Shown here piece after piece: positions 56,251-64,000 of a DNA stretch of 64,000 nt. The DNA lies in the NCBI GenBank assembly GCA_023415595.1, contig JAEZJW010000106.1:1-64000 (forward strand). Direction: 5' to 3'. The stretch's first letter is position 1. Each line of letters begins with the position of its first letter. Made by a program: the position numbers and the translations under genes. The notes under the pieces were generated by a model that was not told where the DNA came from, did not search any database, and worked only from the letters and a program-made list of their open reading frames with translations. The stretch comes from Bacillota bacterium (GTDB taxonomy: Bacteria; Bacillota; Clostridia; Lachnospirales; Lachnospiraceae).

Positions 56251-57303
56251 TCAATCATTGTTCGTATCATAATCCGTTGCATGGACGCCTGCTGGATCGC
56301 AGACCGGGCATGCATAGCAGCCTAGCTTGCTGCATTCCTCCACAGAATAGTAATGCTCATCCCTGATGTTCAAATTACCATCTAACAACGGACAGCCTGA
56401 TTTATGGTAGAGGTAATACCACCCGTGCTGCTCAATATAATATACACCATCTTTCCTAATTCCAGCCCCAGAGAATGCAACTCGGTTATATACTCTGCTG
56501 GTTCCTTCCACCAGAGGCATCCCCTGAAACACCACTATTATTCCCGGACTGTCAATCGTTCTCGCCCAGTTCGAATTATCCACCGGAAGACCGAATTGAT
56601 ATGTAATTCCATAATTGGATGCAATCTCATTATGCTTTGAGATATACCAGGACATATCACTGCTGAGACAATCCACTACTGACTGTTGCCTTACAAGGGG
56701 AAACAACTCCTGATCCAAAAGGAAGTTATCAAGATACCTGTTTCTGAACTCCGCATAGGAATCATCACTCCTTATTTCCTCAACGGTGGATCTATAAAGC
56801 TTAGTAGTATTACCAGCTCCAAGAAGGCTGTTTACGTCAAAAATAGTTATATCAGAGGAAAGCGAGAAGCGGTAAGCTAAATTTTTATCCTGATAATAGT
56901 ACGGTTTAAGCTCGGTCCATCTTCTGGAGATAAACGAATAGCCATCCGCCGCCACATATTTGTCATTATACATAAGAAAGTAACCATTCATAGCTGTTAC
57001 AGCAATCATCGGCACATAGGCTCTAAATTTTTCCTGTGCAACAGGATCGGAAAGAATTCCTAAAGATGCATACATCGATGAGAAGAAACTGTCAGCCACC
57101 CTGTTAAGTTCTGATACTTCGATACTATCCGATTCCATCTGCTTTAATCTACTGACAGAGCTTTCAATTGCTTGATCCATATAAAAGTCCAAATCATTTT
57201 TCGCCTCTGCTATTGCAGCCACATTATTTACCCGGATATCTGCAGTAATAATTATCGTAATATAGATGGCAACAAATATTATGGATAAATGCGAAAGCTT
57301 CAT
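56251..57303 (-). CDS. Membrane-anchored exported protein with C-terminal metal-knuckle motif
   Basis: 350 residues. An N-terminal helix (LSIIFVAIYITIIITADI) starts right after the first residues and acts as an anchor. A long helical region (NDLDFYMDQAIESSVSRLKQ) follows, then a globular part. The C-terminus has HKSGCPLLDGN, then VEECSKLGCYACPVCDP, resembling the Ada-type metal-binding pattern (H-x-x-x-C, then C-x-x-C). It belongs to the export operon; GGAAAGGTG precedes ATG. Function unknown; a pilus-associated role is inferred from its neighbours. Confidence 0.65.
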   Translation of the reverse strand: MKLSHLSIIFVAIYITIIITADIRVNNVAAIAEAKNDLDFYMDQAIESSVSRLKQMESDSIEVSELNRVADSFFSSMYASLGILSDPVAQEKFRAYVPMIAVTAMNGYFLMYNDKYVAADGYSFISRRWTELKPYYYQDKNLAYRFSLSSDITIFDVNSLLGAGNTTKLYRSTVEEIRSDDSYAEFRNRYLDNFLLDQELFPLVRQQSVVDCLSSDMSWYISKHNEIASNYGITYQFGLPVDNSNWARTIDSPGIIVVFQGMPLVEGTSRVYNRVAFSGAGIRKDGVYYIEQHGWYYLYHKSGCPLLDGNLNIRDEHYYSVEECSKLGCYACPVCDPAGVHATDYDTNND

Positions 57304-57324
57304 TCATAAACACCTTTCCATTAA

Positions 57325-59571
57325 TCAATGCAATACTTCATTTTTGATTGTACTAGAAGATATCGCTCTTATTTTCAATACGAACAGTCTGCCGAAAATG
57401 GATCTGCTGGCCTTCCCTTCTTGGCTCACAGCCGTTACAGTGAAGACATCTCCCCGAAGGAAATAATAGGTACCTGAGCCTTCATATAGCTCCGTTAATA
57501 TCTCGTTATCATAGGTCGCAGCTGTATATTTCATTATATTACCTGTAAACACTGGTACCTTTGCCTTACAATAGGGGCAACCGGGATCGGTATCATCCAT
57601 ATACAGGTCATAATATAAACCGCAGACTTCGCATTGCTTCCGGTTGCGCCGTACTTGTACCGTTAGTGTAGTAGTCAACCCTTTATAACCGATTGTGACG
57701 GTCTGGGTACCCACATAATCCGGATCTAAATTATCTACATACCCGTTGTAGACATATTCGGTATGGCCGTCCAGGTAAATAGCTATCAGTCCTACGCCTT
57801 CTGTCTCAAGGCTTCCATTTTCACTACGGTACATAGTTAGTGTCCCTCCGGATGGCGCAAACACAGCCAAGCTCCTCAGCCAGTTCCTGCAGTATGGGCA
57901 TCCCGGGTCACTCCCGTCTTCATCCAAATTGTAGGTATGGTCATTCGTACAGACCTTCGTTCTTGGTATTACTGTAACAGTAATCGTACACTCACTATGA
58001 TACTGCGAGCCATTGATCATATAGTCATAGGTCAATGTAACCTCTTGGTCCTGCGTAATTGAGGATGTACTGAAAGCCGTCGTACATGCAACAGTTTTTG
58101 TTGATCCATCACGGTATGTTGCAAGGGCAGTTGTTATCAGAGGATCTCCTGTTAAAACAGTTTGAACGGGGTGTGTTGGAGTTAGGCTCTGAATGAGCTG
58201 ACCACATGCAAATGTAGCATTTTCTTCCTGTCCACAGATTGTATACCACTTGTTATAGGGCGCTGGTTCACTGCAACGCAAGATGCTGCCGGATGCATCA
58301 AAATCAAAATCGTAATCAACACTAAAACTTCCAAAACTTTTAGGGTAAATGCTTTCAAACAGGTTTTCCGCATTGCCTGCGTAACTCATACTTACCAGCC
58401 ACTCCCAGGTTGCAATCTGAGGATGTTTCGGTCCGTATTTCTGTGCGTCATAACCGCTTCCTTGAGATCTTAGAAATCTGAAACTTATCGTTCCGTCTGT
58501 ATTCTCAACTGCACCATAAGTAAAAGAAAAAGACGACCCACCTTCGCTATGCCACCTGATTGTGTACTGGCTCGGAATGATACAATAAGCATATATACTA
58601 TTTTGTCTTGCAGCTATAAAATGTGCAGCGTCATAATAAGTGTATTGGCCCGCCCAGCTCCATCCACTCGGGAATGCAGCATGCTGGTGGTATTTATAAC
58701 AGCCAGAGGTAGCGGTAATTGTGATATCATCTCTTTGTGGATAGGATCTAAGGTATTCATATGCCTGGGTATTACCTACTTCGTCCATATACCCATCACC
58801 ATTCAGATCTATTGTGTAATAACAGGAATAGCCTTTAGATATTTTTATACTCGTTATACTTAAGCTCCCGCCACCGCACCTGGTGCATTCCGGATTAAAC
58901 CACCAGTCTCCGTGCTGCACGCTACTATTCACTTCATCCCAGTAATAAAAATCAAACCGTAATACTTGTCCATCAAGACCACATTGATTACATTTTACAA
59001 AATACCAAATTTCCGCATCATAAACCCTGCAGCTTGAAGTGTGTTTGTGAGTATGGGTAAAAGTCTTGCTTCCAGTATGTTTATGGCCGGCATAGCATTC
59101 ATCCGTATGGACATGGGATGAAGTGGCTGGTGTATTAACTGCACTCGCAAGGACACTTTCATTCGTTTCTGTGTTAAGACTTCCCGTACTGATAGGATCC
59201 GTAACAATCGGAATTTCTGTGATAACCTCCGGAGCAAAGTAATCATTTGTACCTGACCATAAGTCTTCATCATCTTCGATAACTTCAGAGGCACTCCTTA
59301 ATTTATACTCAGGTTCAAAGGCAGTCTGCTCACAGGTTAGGTTTACCTGATATGCTTTTCTTGTGTCTCCTAAGTCTGAAATATATTTTTCATACATTAC
59401 CCTGGATATATAGCCGTCTGCAGACACCTGCTTAACAAATTCAGTAGTCAGCTTATCCGTATTCAACTGAATTAGGCTATCCTTCTTCAGGCCAAAGTAA
59501 GAAACCGGGATAAGGAACATGATAAGAACAGCAATAATGAAATCTATAATTTTTTGTGGCACATTCCACAT
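57325..59571 (-). CDS. Membrane-anchored protein with zinc-ribbon and Ig-like repeats (second copy)
   Basis: 748 residues. An N-terminal helix (IIDFIIAVLIMFLIPVSYF) is followed by a segment similar to the upstream paralogue (TTEFVKQVSADGYISRVMYE). Residues about 150-190 are His/Cys-rich (HVHTDECYAGHKHTGSKTFT, then HTHKHTSSC). Ig-like (Big_3-type) domains alternate with Cys4 zinc-ribbon motifs in the C-terminal half: NDHTYNLDEDGSDPGCPYC and CEVCGLYYDLYMDDTDPGCP. The ribosome site overlaps the previous stop codon (GGGGAGGTGGCATAG ATG). Probably exported, with the repeats facing outside. Confidence 0.75.
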   Translation of the reverse strand: MWNVPQKIIDFIIAVLIMFLIPVSYFGLKKDSLIQLNTDKLTTEFVKQVSADGYISRVMYEKYISDLGDTRKAYQVNLTCEQTAFEPEYKLRSASEVIEDDEDLWSGTNDYFAPEVITEIPIVTDPISTGSLNTETNESVLASAVNTPATSSHVHTDECYAGHKHTGSKTFTHTHKHTSSCRVYDAEIWYFVKCNQCGLDGQVLRFDFYYWDEVNSSVQHGDWWFNPECTRCGGGSLSITSIKISKGYSCYYTIDLNGDGYMDEVGNTQAYEYLRSYPQRDDITITATSGCYKYHQHAAFPSGWSWAGQYTYYDAAHFIAARQNSIYAYCIIPSQYTIRWHSEGGSSFSFTYGAVENTDGTISFRFLRSQGSGYDAQKYGPKHPQIATWEWLVSMSYAGNAENLFESIYPKSFGSFSVDYDFDFDASGSILRCSEPAPYNKWYTICGQEENATFACGQLIQSLTPTHPVQTVLTGDPLITTALATYRDGSTKTVACTTAFSTSSITQDQEVTLTYDYMINGSQYHSECTITVTVIPRTKVCTNDHTYNLDEDGSDPGCPYCRNWLRSLAVFAPSGGTLTMYRSENGSLETEGVGLIAIYLDGHTEYVYNGYVDNLDPDYVGTQTVTIGYKGLTTTLTVQVRRNRKQCEVCGLYYDLYMDDTDPGCPYCKAKVPVFTGNIMKYTAATYDNEILTELYEGSGTYYFLRGDVFTVTAVSQEGKASRSIFGRLFVLKIRAISSSTIKNEVLH

Positions 59572-62082
59572 CTATGCCACCTCCCCGCCATAAATTACGG
59601 GTTTTCTTTCTTCCTTCATCCCATGTAAAAGGTTGTTAGAAAGCACAGCCCTCCGCGTTCTTATGATAACCTTTACGGTAATGTAATCACCGGAATTAAA
59701 GCGATATATCCCATCGGTATAAAGAGTATCCAGAATCTCATCCGTAAAGCTTATTTTGTAGTACTCCTCTGTCTTACTATCGCTTCCGGTAGCACAGTAA
59801 GGGCACCCGGCTAGGGAATCCTCCGAATAATATTCATGCCCGTTTTCACAAACCATTTTGATGAGTCGATCAGTGACCTCTACCTCAAGCATACAGCTTA
59901 TTTGGTTCCCAAATCTGTCAGAAATGCTGACTGTTACCGTCTGTTTGCCCATGGTGTATGGATCGAAATCGTCTTGCCAGCCTTCAAAGGCCAGCGTTTT
60001 GCGTCCATCCCTATAGATCAGAATTACACGTAAATCAAGTTTCTCTCCATATGGTACCAGTGTTCCGCCGCTCTGTAAGGATGCTTCTATTCCTATTATG
60101 GTATCATAACATACAGGGCATCCCCAGGGATGCTCCCTGAGATTATAAACCTCTCCGCATACACTGCAGGTCATATCCAGTTCTGACATGACCTCTACGG
60201 TTATTTTGCAGGATAAATCATTGTAATAAACCGTTACCAGCTGTTCACCAGGAATATTCTTATCATAGCTGTAGTGCCATCCCTGAATCTCTTCGGTATG
60301 ACCGTCCCGGTATAGTCCCAGGACTGTAAGAGTTATGTCGTCTCCCTGGTTAACCAATTGATATGTGGGTTCAGCGCTTATAGATACCAAGGCTTCTTTG
60401 CAATAAGGGCATCCCGGATCACTGCCATCCTCATTCAAGGAATAATCAACACCGCAGATACTGCAGGTATTCACGGAGACAACCATGACACTGACATAGG
60501 TAAATTTTCCTCGGAAGGATACCCTGACAAGCTGCATCCCCGTTCTGTTAGGATCACAATTGCTATTCCATCCCATTACTGTTTCTGTATGACCGTCAAG
60601 AAAGGTTGCAGTCACAATGATGTTTAGGGGTTCGTACTGGTTGATTGTTATGTATTCGGGCGACACCTGAATATAGGATACAATTGTTTTACAGCTAGGA
60701 CAGCCCGGATCAAAATCTTCCTCATTTAGGAAATACTCATTACCGCATACGGGACATAATCTTTTCATAGGGGTAACGGTTATTTGAATTAAAGTTGACC
60801 GTATTATATTGTTCTCAGTATAAGAAACAGTAACATCCTGCACCCCGATCCTACTACTGTCAAAACCAGAAATATTTGCCCCGGTAATCTTCTTAAAACT
60901 ACCATCTTCATAAAAGGCTGTTACCTCAAAGCTTGGCAATGTATATCGTTCAATCGTCTGCATGGTAGGTTCTACACTGATATAGGACAAGGGTGAATTA
61001 CCACCCATTGTAACGGAAAGCAAACATGTTCTTGTACCTATCGTCTTTGCGTTTCCTACAAGCCCTGAATAAGTAAGAGTTATTATCTGGTTACCCGATA
61101 TCCCTGGATTAAAATTACTAGAGCAATTCACTATTCCTGAGTGACCATCAAGATATGTAGCTATAGCGGTTGTGATGATCTCCTGGCCAATACTAATCGT
61201 TTGTGAGGGATTCGTAGCCGTTATGGAGGTAATCACACGATCGCAGATGGGGTTGGGATCATTGGGTAACTGACATTTTGGCGGCGGTACAATAGACACC
61301 CAGGTCGTGTCCGGATATGAGTTTTTTGCAGTAAAATTAATTTCCGGATAATTTCTGTATAATGTATTGGCGTCCCTTGGTAGGATAGAAGCATATCCGA
61401 TCAAATTACGTGCAGCCGGATAGCCTATATCTGCACCAGCATCTGAATCAATAAAGTAGTTTGATTTAGTAAGCACATAATCATTTTGGGAAGCGCTCCA
61501 TCTCATTGTACATATGAAGTAATTATCATTTGTATCGAAATAGTCTACCCTAAATGCAATAATTGTTTTTCCACAAGTAGTGCAATTGAAATTATATTCC
61601 TTGTCGTGTACTAAACTCCGAGTGACTAACGTCAGGGAGCCATCATGGCAAATATATCCATCAGTACAACCGCTTACTGTGTGGTTATGCCCTTCATAAC
61701 AATCATCGATGTGGTTATGGGCTGCAAACGTTGTTATAATTCCTTCCTCTGTACCCAAGGGAAGCGACTGCAGCTCTGCGGATGCCACCATGACACCTGG
61801 TAGCCCATCAAAAGCACTTAGCCTCTCCCCTTCCTTCGGGACAGCATGTTCTATTTCTATTTCATATAAATCTCCAGTAACACTCAGTTTCTTCAAAAAC
61901 TCTTCATACATGCCAACATCAAGATAACCCTGGCTTCTGACTGTATCCACAAATCGGGCGGTTTCATTCTTAGTGTATCCATCGGATACTATATACCGGT
62001 GTCCCAGTAAATAATCCACCGGAAGTAGGAATAAAAGTATTACTACCAGAAGGAACGATATAACCTTGCTTAAAACCTCCAT
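59572..62082 (-). CDS. Membrane-anchored protein with zinc-ribbon and Ig-like repeats (first copy)
   Basis: 836 residues. An N-terminal helix (VISFLLVVILLFLLPVDYLL) anchors it. A His/Cys-rich stretch (HNHIDDCYEGHNHTVSGC) is near residue 120 and CTTCGK follows. Five Ig-like domains are interleaved with four zinc-ribbon motifs: CPVCGNEYFLNEEDFDPGCP, CSICGVDYSLNEDGSDPGCP, CSVCGEVYNLREHPWGCPVC and CENGHEYYSEDSLAGCPYC. The C-terminal region (EILDTLYTDGIYRFNSGDYI) is similar to that of the paralogue downstream. Co-translated with neighbours, GAGGGTTAGCGA before ATG. Confidence 0.75.
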   Translation of the reverse strand: MEVLSKVISFLLVVILLFLLPVDYLLGHRYIVSDGYTKNETARFVDTVRSQGYLDVGMYEEFLKKLSVTGDLYEIEIEHAVPKEGERLSAFDGLPGVMVASAELQSLPLGTEEGIITTFAAHNHIDDCYEGHNHTVSGCTDGYICHDGSLTLVTRSLVHDKEYNFNCTTCGKTIIAFRVDYFDTNDNYFICTMRWSASQNDYVLTKSNYFIDSDAGADIGYPAARNLIGYASILPRDANTLYRNYPEINFTAKNSYPDTTWVSIVPPPKCQLPNDPNPICDRVITSITATNPSQTISIGQEIITTAIATYLDGHSGIVNCSSNFNPGISGNQIITLTYSGLVGNAKTIGTRTCLLSVTMGGNSPLSYISVEPTMQTIERYTLPSFEVTAFYEDGSFKKITGANISGFDSSRIGVQDVTVSYTENNIIRSTLIQITVTPMKRLCPVCGNEYFLNEEDFDPGCPSCKTIVSYIQVSPEYITINQYEPLNIIVTATFLDGHTETVMGWNSNCDPNRTGMQLVRVSFRGKFTYVSVMVVSVNTCSICGVDYSLNEDGSDPGCPYCKEALVSISAEPTYQLVNQGDDITLTVLGLYRDGHTEEIQGWHYSYDKNIPGEQLVTVYYNDLSCKITVEVMSELDMTCSVCGEVYNLREHPWGCPVCYDTIIGIEASLQSGGTLVPYGEKLDLRVILIYRDGRKTLAFEGWQDDFDPYTMGKQTVTVSISDRFGNQISCMLEVEVTDRLIKMVCENGHEYYSEDSLAGCPYCATGSDSKTEEYYKISFTDEILDTLYTDGIYRFNSGDYITVKVIIRTRRAVLSNNLLHGMKEERKPVIYGGEVA

Positions 62083-62092
62083 TCGCTAACCC

Positions 62093-62488
62093 TCAATCAT
62101 CACTGATATACTGGTAAAATATCTTAATGATATCTCCACTTTCGTTATAAACATATCTCTTTTCATACCTGTTGCCAGTCAATGCGATTCCAATGATATC
62201 TTCCGGATGATAGGTTCCGGCAGTCAAACTATAGCTAGCTGCTGGATCTTCAATATTAATGTCATACGTGATATCTTCCATCAGCAATGCAATTAGCTCT
62301 ACTCTTAAAGCTGTATCTCTTTGATTTGTAAGGGGAGCCTCATATAGAAGGTTATCCCCTGCAATCACATCGGCGAAACGTTCGGAAGTACTTCGAAGCT
62401 TTTCTGACATTAAGTAAAGTAAAGTTATTCCCAAAGTAAATACAGACACATAGAATGCGACTCTAAGCAGCTTAATTACATTCTCCAT
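62093..62488 (-). CDS. Small membrane-anchored pilin-like protein
   Basis: 131 residues. An N-terminal helix (LLRVAFYVSVFTLGITLLYL) starts at about residue 8, followed by a hydrophilic domain with a central helix (LRVELIALLMEDITYDINIE). AGGGGTAGCCT precedes the ATG and the gene ends 10 bases before the next. It lies between three paralogous small proteins and the two zinc-ribbon proteins. A minor pilin or pseudopilin-like role is inferred from size, topology and position. No prepilin peptidase site is seen. Confidence 0.55.
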   Translation of the reverse strand: MENVIKLLRVAFYVSVFTLGITLLYLMSEKLRSTSERFADVIAGDNLLYEAPLTNQRDTALRVELIALLMEDITYDINIEDPAASYSLTAGTYHPEDIIGIALTGNRYEKRYVYNESGDIIKIFYQYISDD

Positions 62489-62491
62489 AGG

Positions 62492-62923
62492 CTACCCCTG
62501 AAGAAAGTTAATACCGATGATTACATGATTCGCATCCCTGATGATATTACAACAGAAGGTTGCCGTAGGCTTGATATAACGTTCCGAACTAAAGTCCTGC
62601 ATCTTTGAAATAAAGGCATTATTCCGATAAAAACAGTCGTATGTTGCTGTAACTACATGAATATACAGCATAGCCTCTTCTGCAGGATCATAAGCGCCCA
62701 GTTGCTTCTTAATAAAATTAACAACATCGCTTCCCCTTACCTCAAGCCCATCATACATGGTGATATCACTCTCGGCTAATTCCTGATTAAATTTACTCAA
62801 TTGGTGCATCGCTGTATTGGAGGTATCTATACCGGCTTTGGCCACCTTGTTAAAATAAACCACCAATATACAAGTCATCATCAGACTAAAGGCCAGAAGC
62901 AAAAATTTCGTAACATTACTCAA
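62492..62923 (-). CDS. Small pilin-like protein, third paralogue
   Basis: 143 residues from a TTG start with AAAGGAG upstream. N-terminal helix (FLLLAFSLMMTCILVVYF), then a domain that shares MYDGLEVRGSDVVNFIKK with the two neighbours. It contains several Cys residues (YDCFYRN, FCCNIIRD). It ends 3 bases before the next gene, so it is translationally coupled. Together the three form a small family with the pattern YD..EV.GS...xxIKK. Confidence 0.6.
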   Translation of the reverse strand: MSNVTKFLLLAFSLMMTCILVVYFNKVAKAGIDTSNTAMHQLSKFNQELAESDITMYDGLEVRGSDVVNFIKKQLGAYDPAEEAMLYIHVVTATYDCFYRNNAFISKMQDFSSERYIKPTATFCCNIIRDANHVIIGINFLQG

Positions 62924-62941
62924 GGTTCCATCTCCTTTATA

Positions 62942-63397
62942 TTATTGTTGACAAAACCTCAGGCAGGCAACGATATCGTTCTGGTCATACAGAACCTCTG
63001 CTTTGAATCTTCCTGAATCATTAATATAATTATCATCCTGAGGTTTCTCCGAAATCCCTGTAGTAAGTGCTGCTCCGATCGCTGCTACTCCATTCGTAAT
63101 AGTTGATCTATGGATGTAATCCTCTGTATCATCCTTCCCATTTATCACCTTTATGGATAGGTAATCATCCTCGGAATATTTACGGATCAGCTGCTTGATT
63201 TCCGAGCCGAGAACCTCTGTTTCATCATATATTTTTATATCCAGATTTTCTGCATCACCGGCTACCCTTTGATATAATTCCAGGTTATCGGCCGTATCTG
63301 CTTCTCCCTTTTTAGATATCCTCAAACTCAAGGTGATCAGTGCGATCACAATGATGCAGCCAACTGCCAGTAATAAGAACTTCCATACATTTCCCAT
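62942..63397 (-). CDS. Small pilin-like protein, second paralogue
   Basis: 151 residues from ATG 63397, which has GGGGAGG upstream and matches the start of the first paralogue; an earlier in-frame ATG (63436) would add 13 basic residues. The first 20 residues (MGNVWKFLLLAVGCIIVIAL) are almost the same as in the neighbour. The soluble part has YDETEVLGSEIKQLIRKYSE and ends in VACLRFCQQ. An anchor-first topology and tandem copies suggest pilin-like subunits. Confidence 0.6.
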   Translation of the reverse strand: MGNVWKFLLLAVGCIIVIALITLSLRISKKGEADTADNLELYQRVAGDAENLDIKIYDETEVLGSEIKQLIRKYSEDDYLSIKVINGKDDTEDYIHRSTITNGVAAIGAALTTGISEKPQDDNYINDSGRFKAEVLYDQNDIVACLRFCQQ

Positions 63398-63439
63398 GCC
63401 ATGTCCCTCCCCGGACTTCACTCTGTTTCTCTTCATAAT

Positions 63440-63901
63440 TTATTGCTGAGTAAACCATATACAGGCAACTATATCATTGGAATCATAATAAACGTACGAA
63501 CGAAAAATGGCGGCCTCATTAATATAATTTACACTTGCTTTAGTGGTTGGAAGCGCTGAATAGTCTACTCCGGAATTTGTTACGGGCATTGTAATCCCTG
63601 TCGCAACGCATGGGTTTACATAAGCAGTCGATGTACCGGCCTTTGTATCCACAACTACGGACAAATAATCATGATCGTTGTATTTCTTAATTAAGCCTGT
63701 GATTTCAGAACCCTTGACTTCGATATTGTCATAGAGCTTCAGATCAGTATCCTCCGCAGCACTGGCTATCATATTATATTGTCCAAGGTTTTTCTCCGTA
63801 TCGGTTTCACCCTTATCAGAAACCCTTAAGCTTAAGGTAATTAGAGCCACTACAATGATGCAACCAACAGCAAGCAATAGAAACTTCCAAACATTACCCA
63901 T
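63440..63901 (-). CDS. Small pilin-like protein, first paralogue
   Basis: 153 residues. AGAGAGGTTGCATCT precedes the ATG. The anchor helix starts at residue 5 (KFLLLAVGCIIVVALITLSL). The soluble part has YDNIEVKGSEITGLIKKYND and ends with VACIWFTQQ. It is about half identical to the next gene. Such N-terminal-helix proteins sit in pilus or type IVb-like assembly loci of Clostridia; here they lead the tightly packed operon. Confidence 0.6.
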   Translation of the reverse strand: MGNVWKFLLLAVGCIIVVALITLSLRVSDKGETDTEKNLGQYNMIASAAEDTDLKLYDNIEVKGSEITGLIKKYNDHDYLSVVVDTKAGTSTAYVNPCVATGITMPVTNSGVDYSALPTTKASVNYINEAAIFRSYVYYDSNDIVACIWFTQQ

Positions 63902-63958
63902 AGATGCAACCTCTCTTATCCAATAATTTTATTAAAAATCTATGTTCTCTTATTTGAT

Positions 63959-64000
63959 TTATCTGAAGGTATTCATAACAGAGTCATAATCCTTAAGGCC
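63959..64000 (-). CDS. C-terminal end of an upstream gene (partial)
   Basis: Thirteen codons (GLKDYDSVMNTFR) and a TAA at the right edge, open to the window end, 57 bases before the first small pilin-like gene. Too short to identify. It shows the operon continues to the right. Confidence 0.4.
   Translation of the reverse strand, partial: GLKDYDSVMNTFR

Overview
The window looks like chromosomal DNA of a spore-forming, plant-fibre-degrading member of the Clostridia, most likely family Lachnospiraceae. The reasons are moderate GC, strong GGAGG ribosome sites with some TTG/GTG starts, a T-box leader, an SdpR/SdpI-like pair, LysM-GH18 and SleB-type cell-wall hydrolases, a GH10 xylanase lipoprotein and 7TM/GHKL sensor kinases. 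This placement rests on protein style only. I see no tRNA, rRNA, CRISPR array, IS element or prophage.

Layout. 1-2300: end of a polyamine ABC operon (potB end, potC, potD). 2388-5154 (minus): a D-2-hydroxyacid dehydrogenase, trpS and a HAD phosphatase. 5275-8952 (minus): a LytTR/GHKL two-component system with a small, atypical FtsX-type ABC module, next to luxS on the plus strand. 9913-13097: two related unknown proteins, then two membrane/unknown genes and pgsA. 13467-16300 (minus): leucyl-tRNA synthetase under a leucine T-box, with its frame broken by an amber codon. 16489-24929 (minus): a 1928-residue secreted repeat protein and a NarL-type two-component system. 25191-50355: mostly housekeeping and metabolic genes (DedA, MATE pump, Ca2+ ATPase, enolase, M32 carboxypeptidase, argH, SdpR/SdpI, two signal peptidases I, GH10 xylanase, cell-wall hydrolases, CNNM/CorC protein, glutathione peroxidase).

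50550-64000 (minus) is the most unusual part: a tightly packed run of at least ten genes for exported, membrane-anchored proteins. Three or four small pilin-like single-pass proteins come first. Two large proteins follow that alternate Cys4 zinc-ribbon motifs with Ig-like (Big_3-type) domains and carry His/Cys-rich N-terminal segments. Then come a protein with a C-terminal metal-knuckle motif, an SLH-like protein and a very large secreted protein whose frame is broken by a TGA. The set looks like an undescribed surface appendage or secretion-linked assembly; its assembly ATPase and membrane platform would lie beyond the right edge.

Two genes (leuS and the large secreted protein) each contain a single in-frame stop codon with otherwise intact reading frames on both sides. 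Resequencing is the first check, because leuS should be essential.
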